From Nitrososphaerota archaeon (GTDB lineage: Archaea; Thermoproteota; Nitrososphaeria; Conexivisphaerales; UBA164), in contig JAFLXO010000006.1 in NCBI GenBank assembly GCA_029786595.1, positions 1 through 48,001 of the forward strand: a DNA stretch of 48,001 nucleotides, given 5' to 3'. The translations under genes and the position numbers were made by a program. Shown one piece after another: positions 29,651 through 39,359 of this stretch. Under the pieces are notes generated by a model. That model saw only the letters and a list, made by a program, of their open reading frames with translations, was not told the DNA's origin and did no database searches. The number at the start of each line of letters is the position of its first letter. Positions within the stretch are counted from its first letter, which is position 1.

Positions 29651-30384
29651 AATAGGAACTCAGCAAGGTCCGAGGCTAGCATGACCCTACCGTGGAAGTT
29701 TTCCTTAGCCTCTTCAAGCATTTCTGCAGCGTTAACTTCCTGTACAGGGGATATATGGACTAATATCAAGTTCTCAACGTCAGCCATGGCGGCAATCCTT
29801 GCGGCATCCACAGATGTGCTGTGCCAGTATGTATGAGCTTCCTTCTCTAGTCTAGCAGGGAAGGAGCTTTCATGTAGAAGCATCTTGCATCCCTTTGCGA
29901 GGGTCGCTGTAGCCAGTACCGGCCTTGTGTCGCCTGTATAACAGAAATCACCCATCCTGTATATCAGGTCATATGCTGCGTGTTCGCCCATTGCAGTCTG
30001 TACAGACCCCCCGTGTATTGTATCTCCGGCGGATACTTCGACTGTCTCGATATCGAACTTCAGGAAGCTAACCGGGGTATTAGCATCAGATAAGACGTGA
30101 GAAATCAGGGCGGCGATGCCCTTTGGTCCATAGACCAAAAGTTTTTCCTTCCTTTCTCTGGTAGCCATACCCCACAGAAATACCCCCAGATCGTACACAT
30201 GGTCCCCGTGGAGATGGGATATGAAAACCGCATTTATCATGTTCTGGTCAAGACCGGCTTTCATTAGGTTCATATAGGATCCTGGCCCTGTATCGAACAG
30301 ATATTTTTCATCAACCAGATACGAAGCGCACGCTCTTCTACTAGAGGGTGACGTAGCCCCGCTCCCAAGGACGTTAACTTTCAT
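29647..30384 (-). CDS. RNase Z-like metallo-beta-lactamase fold hydrolase
   Basis: LGSGATSPSSRR, FISHLHGDHVYDL, CYTGDTRPV, LLHESSF motifs. Confidence 0.82.
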   Translation of the reverse strand: MKVNVLGSGATSPSSRRACASYLVDEKYLFDTGPGSYMNLMKAGLDQNMINAVFISHLHGDHVYDLGVFLWGMATRERKEKLLVYGPKGIAALISHVLSDANTPVSFLKFDIETVEVSAGDTIHGGSVQTAMGEHAAYDLIYRMGDFCYTGDTRPVLATATLAKGCKMLLHESSFPARLEKEAHTYWHSTSVDAARIAAMADVENLILVHISPVQEVNAAEMLEEAKENFHGRVMLASDLAEFLF

Positions 30385-30540
30385 GGTATGAACCTTCTGC
30401 GGCTGTATTTAAACCCTGCCTGATATATGACCTGTGCAAATCGAGTGGGTCGTCTGTTGTGTATTACAGGCACTTATAAATAAAATTAGGGGTTTGGGGG
30501 AAGCAGTAAAACTCCGAAGCCTTAGCCGTGGGTAGGTTCA

Positions 30541-31896
30541 CTAGATCAGGTCGGTCACGTCATCCGTAAGCACCAGTTCCTCCATGGCTAGCTTTGCTGT
30601 AGTCTTCTTTGTTCCCTTAAGTTCATTGATTTGCAGGCCAACAGTTACTACCGATGCCTTTGTGCTATTGGCAATGCCCTTTGATATACCATTCTCTACG
30701 GGCCTTTTCAATATATGTTTGATGATTGCTTCCACGGGTCCCCTCTTTGCCATAGTATAGACGTTTCCGTCATCGCTCACCCATACAAATCGTCTGTTTG
30801 CATGCAGGAACGCGGAAGAATTTTTGGGATCAAAGGCACTGGGCCCCTTTCTTAGCGTTATTATATCATCGGTATTCTGTAGCAGTATTGCAAAAGATGT
30901 CCATTCACCCTTCTCCGATATGATAGCCTTAATCACCGGATACCCCATTTCCTTCAGCCTGCCCGTGATCGCGCTGAGGCTCTTCTTATATTCACCCCAT
31001 CTAATATCTTCGACCTTTTGTGAGGAGGGAAAGATTATCTGAGCCGTATGGTAAACCATATCAGTAAACATGAGATTAACGTCTGCGCCGCCACCCATAG
31101 CCGCCTTCCTAAAGTAGGAAGCCCGAGGTTTCCTTATGAAACTTCTGGAGAGCAGTACGAACTTGCCTATGTTGGCCGGCCTAACGGCCTGCGCTAGGTT
31201 TCTTCTAGGATCTACCGGATCGATTACTATAAGCGGTGCTGTTTGGAAGAGCTGTTTAACAGAAGAGCTGGGACTGTCGATCGTTATCATTTCACCTTTC
31301 TTCCATACTGTGGCAGCCCTGATGAGCTGGAGAAATGACCCATATTTGACTATGAGCACCTCAGTAAGATACCCGCTGAACCCCGCGGTCCTTATCTCTG
31401 CGCCGTAGAGCCCGCGAGCTTTCAGGAATGCCTTCGTAACCCTGACTTCACCTTTCATCTTTTCATTAAGATGTTCCTTCATAAATGCTGAATGGTATCT
31501 GCTCCTGTCCATGCTGGTGACCCAATTGCCAGGCCTGGCGTCAGCGCATGGAACCAGATTGACCCTTATACCCCCTACATACCCCTCCAGGTATGGATGT
31601 TCAGCGAACCTCCTTCTTGTAGTGTAACCCTTTAATACGGTTTCAGCATCCGACATCCCGGCGCGTGCTATGGCTGTAGCTCCCATTTCTGGACTGTACA
31701 GTAAAAAGTAGTCCAGGTCTGCTGAACCAGGGAGCCATGTACCGTGCGCATAGGAACCGCCGAGTTCATAATGAACGGCGGCCCCCTTTAGCCTTGTTTC
31801 TATCTCCTTGGCCGCAGCCTCTACGGCCGACCTTTCGGCATCGGTCGGTTGTAACCTGGACTTGATACCCTCGATTATGGCAGCCATATGGTTCAC
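30541..31896 (-). CDS. cca: CCA-adding enzyme (archaeal class I)
   Basis: GGSYAHGTWLPGSADLDYFLL nucleotidyltransferase signature; KAFLKARGLYGAEIRTAGFSGYLTEVLIVKYGSF. Confidence 0.93.
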   Translation of the reverse strand: MNHMAAIIEGIKSRLQPTDAERSAVEAAAKEIETRLKGAAVHYELGGSYAHGTWLPGSADLDYFLLYSPEMGATAIARAGMSDAETVLKGYTTRRRFAEHPYLEGYVGGIRVNLVPCADARPGNWVTSMDRSRYHSAFMKEHLNEKMKGEVRVTKAFLKARGLYGAEIRTAGFSGYLTEVLIVKYGSFLQLIRAATVWKKGEMITIDSPSSSVKQLFQTAPLIVIDPVDPRRNLAQAVRPANIGKFVLLSRSFIRKPRASYFRKAAMGGGADVNLMFTDMVYHTAQIIFPSSQKVEDIRWGEYKKSLSAITGRLKEMGYPVIKAIISEKGEWTSFAILLQNTDDIITLRKGPSAFDPKNSSAFLHANRRFVWVSDDGNVYTMAKRGPVEAIIKHILKRPVENGISKGIANSTKASVVTVGLQINELKGTKKTTAKLAMEELVLTDDVTDLI

Positions 31897-31897
31897 T

Positions 31898-32446
31898 TTA
31901 TACAGCCCCCCCTAACATATAGCTCTTAAGGATGGTATAAGTTGGATGATCCGGGCCCAACGTACTATGTTTGAGGTTAAATTCTGAAACACTTACCGTC
32001 CCTAGTTCTATTCCCCCGATTTCTTGGACAATCCTTATCAGTTCTTTTTTGTCCCTTACCCACTTTACCCTAGCTATAGTCAGATGCGGGATGAACCCCT
32101 TCTCATCTCCAGCTCCTTCCGTAAGCTTCCTGATCATATGGGCCAGTTCTATCAGCTCAGCACTTTCCCCACCCACCCATATTATGTTTATGTGTTCCAT
32201 GTTAGGAAAAGCACCAACCCCAACCATCCTGATTTTGAATTTTGGGACTGATGTGATGCTGGCCAGTTTCCTATCTATAAGTCCGATCTGGTCATTATCC
32301 AATTCGTCCAGAAATTTGAGAGTAAAGTGCAGGTTTTCCCTTTCTACCGGCTTAACACCATCGATCGCCAGGCGTTCCTGTACCCACGCTATCCTGTCTA
32401 AGACGCCTTCATCCTTGATATCCACTGATACAAAACATCTCGCCAT
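31898..32446 (-). CDS. thpR: RNA 2',3'-cyclic phosphodiesterase / 2'-5' RNA ligase family
   Basis: Two HxT motifs: NLHFTLKFL and IPHLTIARVK. Confidence 0.88.
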   Translation of the reverse strand: MARCFVSVDIKDEGVLDRIAWVQERLAIDGVKPVERENLHFTLKFLDELDNDQIGLIDRKLASITSVPKFKIRMVGVGAFPNMEHINIIWVGGESAELIELAHMIRKLTEGAGDEKGFIPHLTIARVKWVRDKKELIRIVQEIGGIELGTVSVSEFNLKHSTLGPDHPTYTILKSYMLGGAV

Positions 32447-32580
32447 TACAGTACTTATATGCGCTAAATCCGCCTTTAAAGCTTATTATTTCTTAGGTCG
32501 TTTATGCAGTCCGCATCCCCCAAATACATCATGTGTTAGGGGTTGGACCGGATCCTAATCAGTGGTTAAAAGCATTGAAT

Positions 32581-33213
32581 TCAATCGACAAGCTGTCTAC
32601 CGTACCTGCCCCTCCTTTCTATTTCGTTAAGCTTCTTCAATATCTGTGTCAGTCCATGATGGCCCGCGGTTTCCGAATATCCAGTGAGGAAGTGGTTGAA
32701 CGCTTCTTGAAATACGCGCTTGTGTTGCGCCGCGAGCATCTCCTTGACTATATGGATGTCAACCGCGATATCTTCAAGTTCGCTAGAGAAGAAGGACAGG
32801 CCGTAGTCCACCGTATACCATAACCTGTTTGCATCTGAAAGTATGAAGTTGGCGGTATTGGGGTCTCCATGTATTATTCCTGCTGAATGCAGCTTTGACA
32901 GGGTTCTTCCCAGTTCAGCCGCCAGGACAGGCTTGTCATCAAGCATCTCCTTCATTGTAAGCCCCTCGATATACTGCATGACTATGGTAAAGGTCCTTAT
33001 TCCCACATAGAAAATATATGGCGTATTGGCCCCGGCTTTGCGCGCATGCGGCATTACGCTAGCCTCCCTGATGGTTCTAGCCTTCCTCAGCTTTAAATCC
33101 AGTTCTGTTACCATATAAGGTTTAGCTCTCCTTACTTTATACACAGCTCTTAATGGGCCCCACCAACCGAGGAGGATATCGGCCTCCGCGCCCCTTTTTA
33201 TCAGCTTCTCCAA
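32581..33213 (-). CDS. bud32: KEOPS kinase Bud32 (standalone)
   Basis: GAEADILLGWWGPLRAVYKVRRAKPY, GIIHGDPNTANFILSD, VDYGLSFFSSELEDIAVD. Confidence 0.92.
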   Translation of the reverse strand: MEKLIKRGAEADILLGWWGPLRAVYKVRRAKPYMVTELDLKLRKARTIREASVMPHARKAGANTPYIFYVGIRTFTIVMQYIEGLTMKEMLDDKPVLAAELGRTLSKLHSAGIIHGDPNTANFILSDANRLWYTVDYGLSFFSSELEDIAVDIHIVKEMLAAQHKRVFQEAFNHFLTGYSETAGHHGLTQILKKLNEIERRGRYGRQLVD

Positions 33214-34190
33214 GGCACACTCACCCTATCTATACGCCATGACTGATTAACAAAGGCGTCTTCTGCCCTGGCCGATATTCCTGCTTTGTTATAAAGAACC
33301 CCAGGCCACGCTATTTGGGCGCCACAATCCCCCGCGAAAGCTATGGGGATGGGTTTAATCGCCGCCCCCTGCCTATCAGCGACATGATTTAACATTTCTG
33401 AAAGGCGAGCGTTGGCAGCGACTCCACCTACTACCAAAAGTTCCCGCTTACCTGTCAGGGCCAGAGCCCGCTCGCTGACTTCGGCGACCATTGCGAATGC
33501 GGTCTCCTGAAGAGAGAAGGCTAAATCCGCATACGGTCTGGAAAGTTCCTTCTTGATTGAGGTGAGCATACCTGAAAAAGAAAGATCATTTCCCTTTACC
33601 ACGTAAGGGAGCGTGACATACTTCTTACCATCTCTGGCAAGCTTTTCGATCGATGGACCTGCAGGTGAGCTGTAGCCTATGGCCCGCCCAAACTGGTCTA
33701 TCAACTGCCCCAGCGTCAGGTCCAGAGTTTCGCCGAAAACGACCCAGCTTCTTATCCCGGATACCAATATCATCGTATGACCACCGGAAAGCAGTAACAC
33801 TACAGGATCACTCGAGCCTGTAAGAAGACACCCTAGTTCTATATGGCCTACTCCATGATGTACTGGGATAATGGGCTTGTGATAGTACACCGAAAGAGCC
33901 CTTGCTAGCGTGGCACCAACCCTCAGACATGGGCCCAGCCCAGGCCCCGCCGAATAGGCTATGAAATCCATATCATCAATGGTGAGGGAGGCTGCCTTGA
34001 GCGCATCGCCAATCAACTTGGGTGCTTTTTCAGCGTGATGCCTGGAGGCTTCCCTCGGATGAATACCTTTACCAGGGGGCGGCTTGTAAACCTCCTTGAC
34101 ATTCGACAGTATGGTCCCTCTTTCATCTACTACGGAAACTCCGAACGTATGAGCTGTGCTCTCGATCCCCAAGCCTCTTTTATACTTCAT
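33201..34190 (-). CDS. kae1: tRNA t6A threonylcarbamoyltransferase Kae1
   Basis: GIESTAHTFGVSVVD, PREASRHHAEKAP, HHGVGHIELG, SGGHTMI; ATG 34190 overlaps the MoaE stop. Confidence 0.92.
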   Translation of the reverse strand: MKYKRGLGIESTAHTFGVSVVDERGTILSNVKEVYKPPPGKGIHPREASRHHAEKAPKLIGDALKAASLTIDDMDFIAYSAGPGLGPCLRVGATLARALSVYYHKPIIPVHHGVGHIELGCLLTGSSDPVVLLLSGGHTMILVSGIRSWVVFGETLDLTLGQLIDQFGRAIGYSSPAGPSIEKLARDGKKYVTLPYVVKGNDLSFSGMLTSIKKELSRPYADLAFSLQETAFAMVAEVSERALALTGKRELLVVGGVAANARLSEMLNHVADRQGAAIKPIPIAFAGDCGAQIAWPGVLYNKAGISARAEDAFVNQSWRIDRVSVPWRS

Positions 34191-34609
34191 TCCTGTATCC
34201 AGCTGCTCGACCCATCGGTGTAGATTTCCTTTTTCCATATGGTAGGCTCTGATTTATACCTTTTGACGGCCTCCTCCAGCGCTCTAAACGCCGGTTCCCT
34301 GCTGGGGCTCCCGATGATTAGCAGCACCAATGGCTCACCGACTTGGAACTCGCCCACCAGATGGAATATTTCGCACGACGTCAGGCCGTAGCTTTCCTTT
34401 ATCTGGCTGCAGATGGTATCCAGAGCCCTGTCGGCATACTCCTTGTAAGCTTCGATGTTTAGCGCCTTTACCTCCTTTCCACTCTTGCTAATGGCCTTGG
34501 TTGTCCCTACATAGTAAAGTATGATGCCGGTATCTCGCGAAACGTCGTTCATCACCTCTTCGATCTTCTGAATGAAAGAGATCTCCCCCTTATTAAATAC
34601 GCCACCCAT
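34187..34609 (-). CDS. moaE: Molybdopterin synthase catalytic subunit MoaE
   Basis: EIFHLVGEFQVGEPLVLLIIGSPSREPAFRALEEAVKRYKSEPTIWKKEIYTDGSSSW matches the MoaE core. Confidence 0.88.
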   Translation of the reverse strand: MGGVFNKGEISFIQKIEEVMNDVSRDTGIILYYVGTTKAISKSGKEVKALNIEAYKEYADRALDTICSQIKESYGLTSCEIFHLVGEFQVGEPLVLLIIGSPSREPAFRALEEAVKRYKSEPTIWKKEIYTDGSSSWIQE

Positions 34610-34728
34610 GAAAAATATCGAATGTTGAGCATATTTAACTCTTGTTTAATTTGCTGTTATACCTTCTATTGATTCTACAGATCGAACACCCAATAGATAT
34701 TTAAATGTGATTTTAGAGGTTTAAGTAC

Positions 34729-35388
34729 ATGTCCAAGTCCACCATCACCTTGGCTGGCCTAATAGATAAGGCCAAGGAAAGCTCTCCTAAACGTAACTTT
34801 AGTCAGTCTATGGATCTTTATTTAGTGCTTGATAGAAGGAAGGTAAATAAATCAAGCGTAAACATAAATGAAATGGTCGGCCTGCCGCATCCCTTCTTGA
34901 ATTCATCCGATGTAGTGTTCATAGCCGCGGGCGATATTGCAATGAACGCGAAAAAGCTAGGGGCCAAGGTCATAGAGGCCGAGGAGCTTGACAGGTTCGG
35001 AACGAATAAGAAGGCTGCCAAGAAGGTTGCAAGAAGCACATATTCATTTGTAGCCGATGTTACAATGATGGCCAAAGTTGGCAAGGCTCTAGGGCCAGTC
35101 CTCGCTCCCCGTGGCAAGATGCCCAGTCCCATTCCCCAAAATGCTAATGTAGAGACGATTTACAGACGTATGCTGAGCAATACAAGGATGAAGGCAAAGA
35201 ACCAATTTGTTGTCCCGGTCAAGATAGGGACCGAAACAATGGCCAGTAAGGACCTGCTGGACAACGCAAAGGCCGTGGTGGACGCTCTGGACAAAAAGCT
35301 CCCAGGAGGCAAGAGGTCCATAAGCAACGTAATCGTCAAGTTGACCATGGGCAAACCGGTAAAGGCTAAGGCGGCGGAGGTGCTATGA
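34729..35388 (+). CDS. rpl1: Ribosomal protein uL1
   Basis: LGPVLAPRGKMPSPIP signature, 219 aa. Confidence 0.93.
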   Translation: MSKSTITLAGLIDKAKESSPKRNFSQSMDLYLVLDRRKVNKSSVNINEMVGLPHPFLNSSDVVFIAAGDIAMNAKKLGAKVIEAEELDRFGTNKKAAKKVARSTYSFVADVTMMAKVGKALGPVLAPRGKMPSPIPQNANVETIYRRMLSNTRMKAKNQFVVPVKIGTETMASKDLLDNAKAVVDALDKKLPGGKRSISNVIVKLTMGKPVKAKAAEVL

Positions 35389-36254
35389 AAATGCCAAAGA
35401 ATAGAGAGCGCTATCCACAAAAGAAGAAGGACGCCATGGTCAAGATGGAGAAGTTCATATCAGATTATCCGTTCATTTCAATAGTTGACCTTCATAAGGT
35501 AAGGGCGAACCAGATATCCCAGCTCAGGAAGAGGTTCAGGGATAATTTGAAGTTCTACGCTATCAAGAATACGCTGGCTATTAAGACGATTTCCAAGGAT
35601 GAAAGGCTTGCCGGTCTAGTCCAGGGTATAAGGGGGCAGGCGCTATTCATATTCTCCAAGATGGATCCGTTTGAACTTAACATACTGTTCGACAAGAACA
35701 AGGCCCTGATGGCGGCAAAGGGCGGGGACACGGCCACAAATGATGTTATGATACCGGCCGGAAATACGGGCTTGCCGGCAGGCCCAATTCTCAGCGAATT
35801 TAAGGAGGCCAAGGTACCAACCAAGATAGAATCTGGCAGTATATGGGTATCCAGTGATACGATTGTCGTGACTACAGGCGAAAAGATCAGTCCCAAGCTT
35901 GCTTCCCTCTTATCCAAGCTCAATATCAAGGCCATAAGGTCTGGGGTTAGCATACGTACGGCGTATTATAAAGGGCTGACACTGGGTGAAAAGGACATCA
36001 GGGTTGACATAGAGGAAATGAAGGCCAAGTTCGCGACTCTTGGGCGCCAAGGCTTTAACCTTGCATACAGCGCGAGATATCCAGCTAAGGATGTGCTTCC
36101 GCTACTGATTGCAGAGCTTGCAAATAATGGCAGGGCTCTGGCAAGGGCCATTGAATACCCGACCGCCTCGACCATAGGTGGGTTAATTTCAGATCACGTT
36201 GCGCGTGCAGATTCACTTCTGGCCGTAGTCAAGGAAAAGGGATATACTAGCTAG
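35385..36254 (+). CDS. rpl10: Ribosomal protein uL10 (P0) without a recognisable acidic C-terminal tail
   Basis: FYAIKNTLAIKTI, IRGQALFIF, PAGNTGLPAGPILSEFKEAKVPTKIESGSIWV; ATGA overlap with uL1. Confidence 0.92.
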   Translation: MKMPKNRERYPQKKKDAMVKMEKFISDYPFISIVDLHKVRANQISQLRKRFRDNLKFYAIKNTLAIKTISKDERLAGLVQGIRGQALFIFSKMDPFELNILFDKNKALMAAKGGDTATNDVMIPAGNTGLPAGPILSEFKEAKVPTKIESGSIWVSSDTIVVTTGEKISPKLASLLSKLNIKAIRSGVSIRTAYYKGLTLGEKDIRVDIEEMKAKFATLGRQGFNLAYSARYPAKDVLPLLIAELANNGRALARAIEYPTASTIGGLISDHVARADSLLAVVKEKGYTS

Positions 36255-36321
36255 ATAAAACCTACTATAGAACATTGTGGTATTAATCGATCTTAGTCAA
36301 TCAACCGGCAAAGCTACCTTG

Positions 36322-37335
36322 CTAAAGGGGTTTAAAGAGCTCATACAGCTCCTTAAATCCAGCTTTTACTCCGATGTATTTGCTATTTAACCTGATATAT
36401 CTAAAGAGCCCCAAACTGAAAATGACGGTATCGATAAGACCATAGACGTGTTTGCTCTTGTGCAGGATGAACTTGTAAGCATCTTCGTATGCCTTGAATG
36501 TCTTCTTGAGGCTTGACGAGTAGGAATACCTGTCAAAATCGGTCCGCATTAATATATCCGCAGTTAGCATGCTAGGAAGTATACCTTCGCCAACCAGAGG
36601 GAAGACAGCGCCCACGGATTCTCCCACTCCTATCGTATTCATATAATAATGAGGTGTAGCCATGGAAGGTGGTAATAACCTTATGGCCTTTCCTTTGCGG
36701 CTGTTGGGCAGTATTTCCCCCTGGAACTTCTTGATAAAGTTCATCACTTCCGGTTCGTGCGTGTTGAACATATCCCCTCCACCAACAAATGCGGTATTGC
36801 CGCCAAGGGGGAAGAACCAGAGATAACCGCCGTAATTCTTGAAGATGCTTACAAAGAAGTCGTCGTAGGGCATTTCGCTGAACCTGACCTTATATTGAAT
36901 TGTGGGTAGCAAAAGGTCCTGTTTTAACTGTGGGAGAAGCCGCCTGTATACACCGGTAGCATCAATTGCTATTGAGGAACGGCTTTCAAGGTAGCCAGGG
37001 AACACCCGAGTGTTATAATGTACGTTTATACCCTTAGTGATGTCCTTAAGCAGGCGTGGCTTATCAAATGTAGCTAGCCCATCGGACCTGGCCTTAAGAA
37101 GCTTCTTGCCAATTTCAATATACGTATGCTTGCTCTTGTACAGGATATATTCATCGAAGTTGAGCCCTACCTTCCTGGTCAACTCTACAATGCCGCCGGA
37201 CCCTGTCCCCCAGGCGCATATGGACGAGAAATTCTTTTCGGTCTGCATTTCATAAATTTCAATATCGGCCCTGCCGTTCATGGATGCGCCAAGATAGGCT
37301 CCAGCCGGGCCCATGCCAGCAATCGCCAGTTTCAT
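36322..37335 (-). CDS. Geranylgeranyl reductase family FAD-dependent oxidoreductase
   Basis: IAGMGPAGAYLGASM dinucleotide-binding motif, YGGYLWFFPLGGNTAFVGGG, GESVGAVFPLVGEGI. Confidence 0.8.
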   Translation of the reverse strand: MKLAIAGMGPAGAYLGASMNGRADIEIYEMQTEKNFSSICAWGTGSGGIVELTRKVGLNFDEYILYKSKHTYIEIGKKLLKARSDGLATFDKPRLLKDITKGINVHYNTRVFPGYLESRSSIAIDATGVYRRLLPQLKQDLLLPTIQYKVRFSEMPYDDFFVSIFKNYGGYLWFFPLGGNTAFVGGGDMFNTHEPEVMNFIKKFQGEILPNSRKGKAIRLLPPSMATPHYYMNTIGVGESVGAVFPLVGEGILPSMLTADILMRTDFDRYSYSSSLKKTFKAYEDAYKFILHKSKHVYGLIDTVIFSLGLFRYIRLNSKYIGVKAGFKELYELFKPL

Positions 37336-37447
37336 GTTTTAATTCACCGGATAAGCCCTAGAATCCACTGGATTATAAAAGGAGCGCGGTAAATTGCTAC
37401 GATGGGCATTTCGTCAAGGATATTAACGGGTTACGTCGATCGCAAGC

Positions 37448-38485
37448 ATGGCCCTAATAATAGTTGGTGGTGGAGTTAGCCCTCCGGAGACCATTACGCT
37501 CGCTGGGATGGCCGATCTTAAGGGATGCGATAAGATATTGATAGATGTCTATACGACCCAGTGGGATACGGACGCCTTGAGAAGGACTTGTGGTATATTT
37601 CCTGCAGCGGTAAAAAGCGATAGGACGATGTTGGAGGATGTGGAAGGGATCATCAGGGAGTCCAGTGCCAGCTCAGTTGGCATTCTTACGTGCGGCGATC
37701 CGTTCATAGCCACGACACATCAATCGCTAAGGGATGCCTGTATCAGGTCCGGTGTGAAGGTGGTGGTCCATTATTCTTCGAGCTTCCTGAACGTGCTATT
37801 GGGGGAACTGGGGCTGCATATATATAAGATAGGTTTCGTTGGGACCGTGATGAAATCCCCGCCGGATGCGCTTTACCCGATATATGCTGGAGTTAAGGGC
37901 GCATACTTGGCCGGTAAACACTCCATTCTTCTGATGGGTTCAGATGGTAACGGAGACAGGTCGATTACACCCAACATGGCCATTGATATTCTCATGGGCC
38001 TAGATGTACCCTCTGGCGAACGCATGTTCACCCCAGACCTTCCGGCCATAGTTTCCAGCAGGATGGGCCGTCCGACCCAGGAAATTTGGGTTGACACTCT
38101 ATCCAAGCTGTCAGGGCTGGAATTTGGCGAACCTCCTTACAGCATGGTGATACCGGCAAGGTTGCACTTTACAGAACTGGACATTCTGAAAAGGGTTTGC
38201 AATGTTAACCAGGAAGTAGGAGAGCTGATGGGGAGGGAGATAAGGTCCACAGCCCATATTAGAGCGGAAGCTACGATAGCCAAGACAAAGAGCGCCCTTT
38301 TGCATGCCAGGGCAAACGCCGGGGCCGGTCTTACATCTTTGCTCGAAAACGTGGGGCTTTATCTTGATGACGCGGAAACATTTCTCAATCAGGGGAAGGA
38401 TGAGCTGGCTCTAGTTGAAAGCAGCTACGCAGAGGGGCTGCTCGATGCCCTCAGGTTTCAGAACGTCATGGATATCAAGTGGTAG
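37448..38485 (+). CDS. dphB: Diphthine synthase with C-terminal DUF357-like domain
   Basis: DphB: IVGGGVSPPETITLAGMADLKGCDKILIDVYTT, GDPFIATTHQSL, GFVGTVMKSPPDALYPIY. C-terminal YLDDAETFLNQGKDELALVESSYAEGLLDAL is DUF357-like. Confidence 0.88.
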   Translation: MALIIVGGGVSPPETITLAGMADLKGCDKILIDVYTTQWDTDALRRTCGIFPAAVKSDRTMLEDVEGIIRESSASSVGILTCGDPFIATTHQSLRDACIRSGVKVVVHYSSSFLNVLLGELGLHIYKIGFVGTVMKSPPDALYPIYAGVKGAYLAGKHSILLMGSDGNGDRSITPNMAIDILMGLDVPSGERMFTPDLPAIVSSRMGRPTQEIWVDTLSKLSGLEFGEPPYSMVIPARLHFTELDILKRVCNVNQEVGELMGREIRSTAHIRAEATIAKTKSALLHARANAGAGLTSLLENVGLYLDDAETFLNQGKDELALVESSYAEGLLDALRFQNVMDIKW

Positions 38486-38517
38486 GATGATGATAGCTTA
38501 TCAGAAGCGATCTGGCT

Positions 38518-39261
38518 ATGTATGAAGGGATGTTGTACCTGTTCGATTCGTACCTGAAAAGCTTCGATGCTACAGTAACGGCCATTGACCCTGGGATCGA
38601 TGGTGATTTAAGGGTCATTATGAATAGGACAGCGTTCTATCCTACCGGAGGCGGACAGCCATGCGATACGGGGGTCATAGTTATGCCGGATGGGAAGTCC
38701 ATCAGAGTTTTGAGGGTTGAAAAGGCGGATGATGTAATATTTCATTACATTGAAAATCCAGCAGGGCTTGCTTCTGGGGACGTCATAAAGGGCGAGATTG
38801 ATTGGAAGAGGCGCTACGCCCACATGAAGCTTCACACGGCGGTGCATCTTATAGATGCGATAGTGAAAAGAAAACATAACGGAGCGTTCCTGACGGGCGG
38901 TCAGATATATGATAACAGGGCCAGGTTTGACGTGGACTGGCCTGAGCTTGGGAGGGATATGCTTCCGGAATTAGAGGCTGAAACAAATCGGGAGGCGCTA
39001 ATGGGTCACGCCATACTGGTGAAGTTTGTAAAACGCGAAGAAGCCAAGAAGATAGAAGGTCTAGCCCGGACCAAGCCAGGAGAAGAACTGCTCAACAGGC
39101 TAGAAGTGGTCCGGATTGTGGAAATAGAGGGGCTGGATCAGCAGATGGACGGTGGAACACATCTCAATAATACGAAGGAGATGGGAGAAGTCAAGTTTCT
39201 CAATTATGAAAGCAAGGGGAAGCACAATAAAAGGATCGAGTTCACCTTGGCCTCCATCTGA
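38518..39261 (+). CDS. alaX: Alanyl-tRNA editing protein AlaX
   Basis: FYPTGGGQPCDTG, LHTAVHLIDAIV, QQMDGGTHLNNTKEMGEV. Confidence 0.9.
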   Translation: MYEGMLYLFDSYLKSFDATVTAIDPGIDGDLRVIMNRTAFYPTGGGQPCDTGVIVMPDGKSIRVLRVEKADDVIFHYIENPAGLASGDVIKGEIDWKRRYAHMKLHTAVHLIDAIVKRKHNGAFLTGGQIYDNRARFDVDWPELGRDMLPELEAETNREALMGHAILVKFVKREEAKKIEGLARTKPGEELLNRLEVVRIVEIEGLDQQMDGGTHLNNTKEMGEVKFLNYESKGKHNKRIEFTLASI

Positions 39262-39359
39262 GCACTGAATTTTAATGGGAAACGATCAGGTGATTACCTA
39301 AATCAATTTTTACTATACTATAAATAGACTATAAATACCGGCCTCCACATACGATAGGT

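Noticed and set aside
30385-30540. G-rich stretch ggggtttggggg with TATA-like upstream element as possible ncRNA
   Set aside because: No clear secondary structure or known RNA signature; too weak to call.
34187-34609. Cgi121-like KEOPS subunit, suggested by position next to kae1 and bud32
   Set aside because: The sequence EIFHLVGEFQVGE...PIWKKE-type tail is clearly MoaE.
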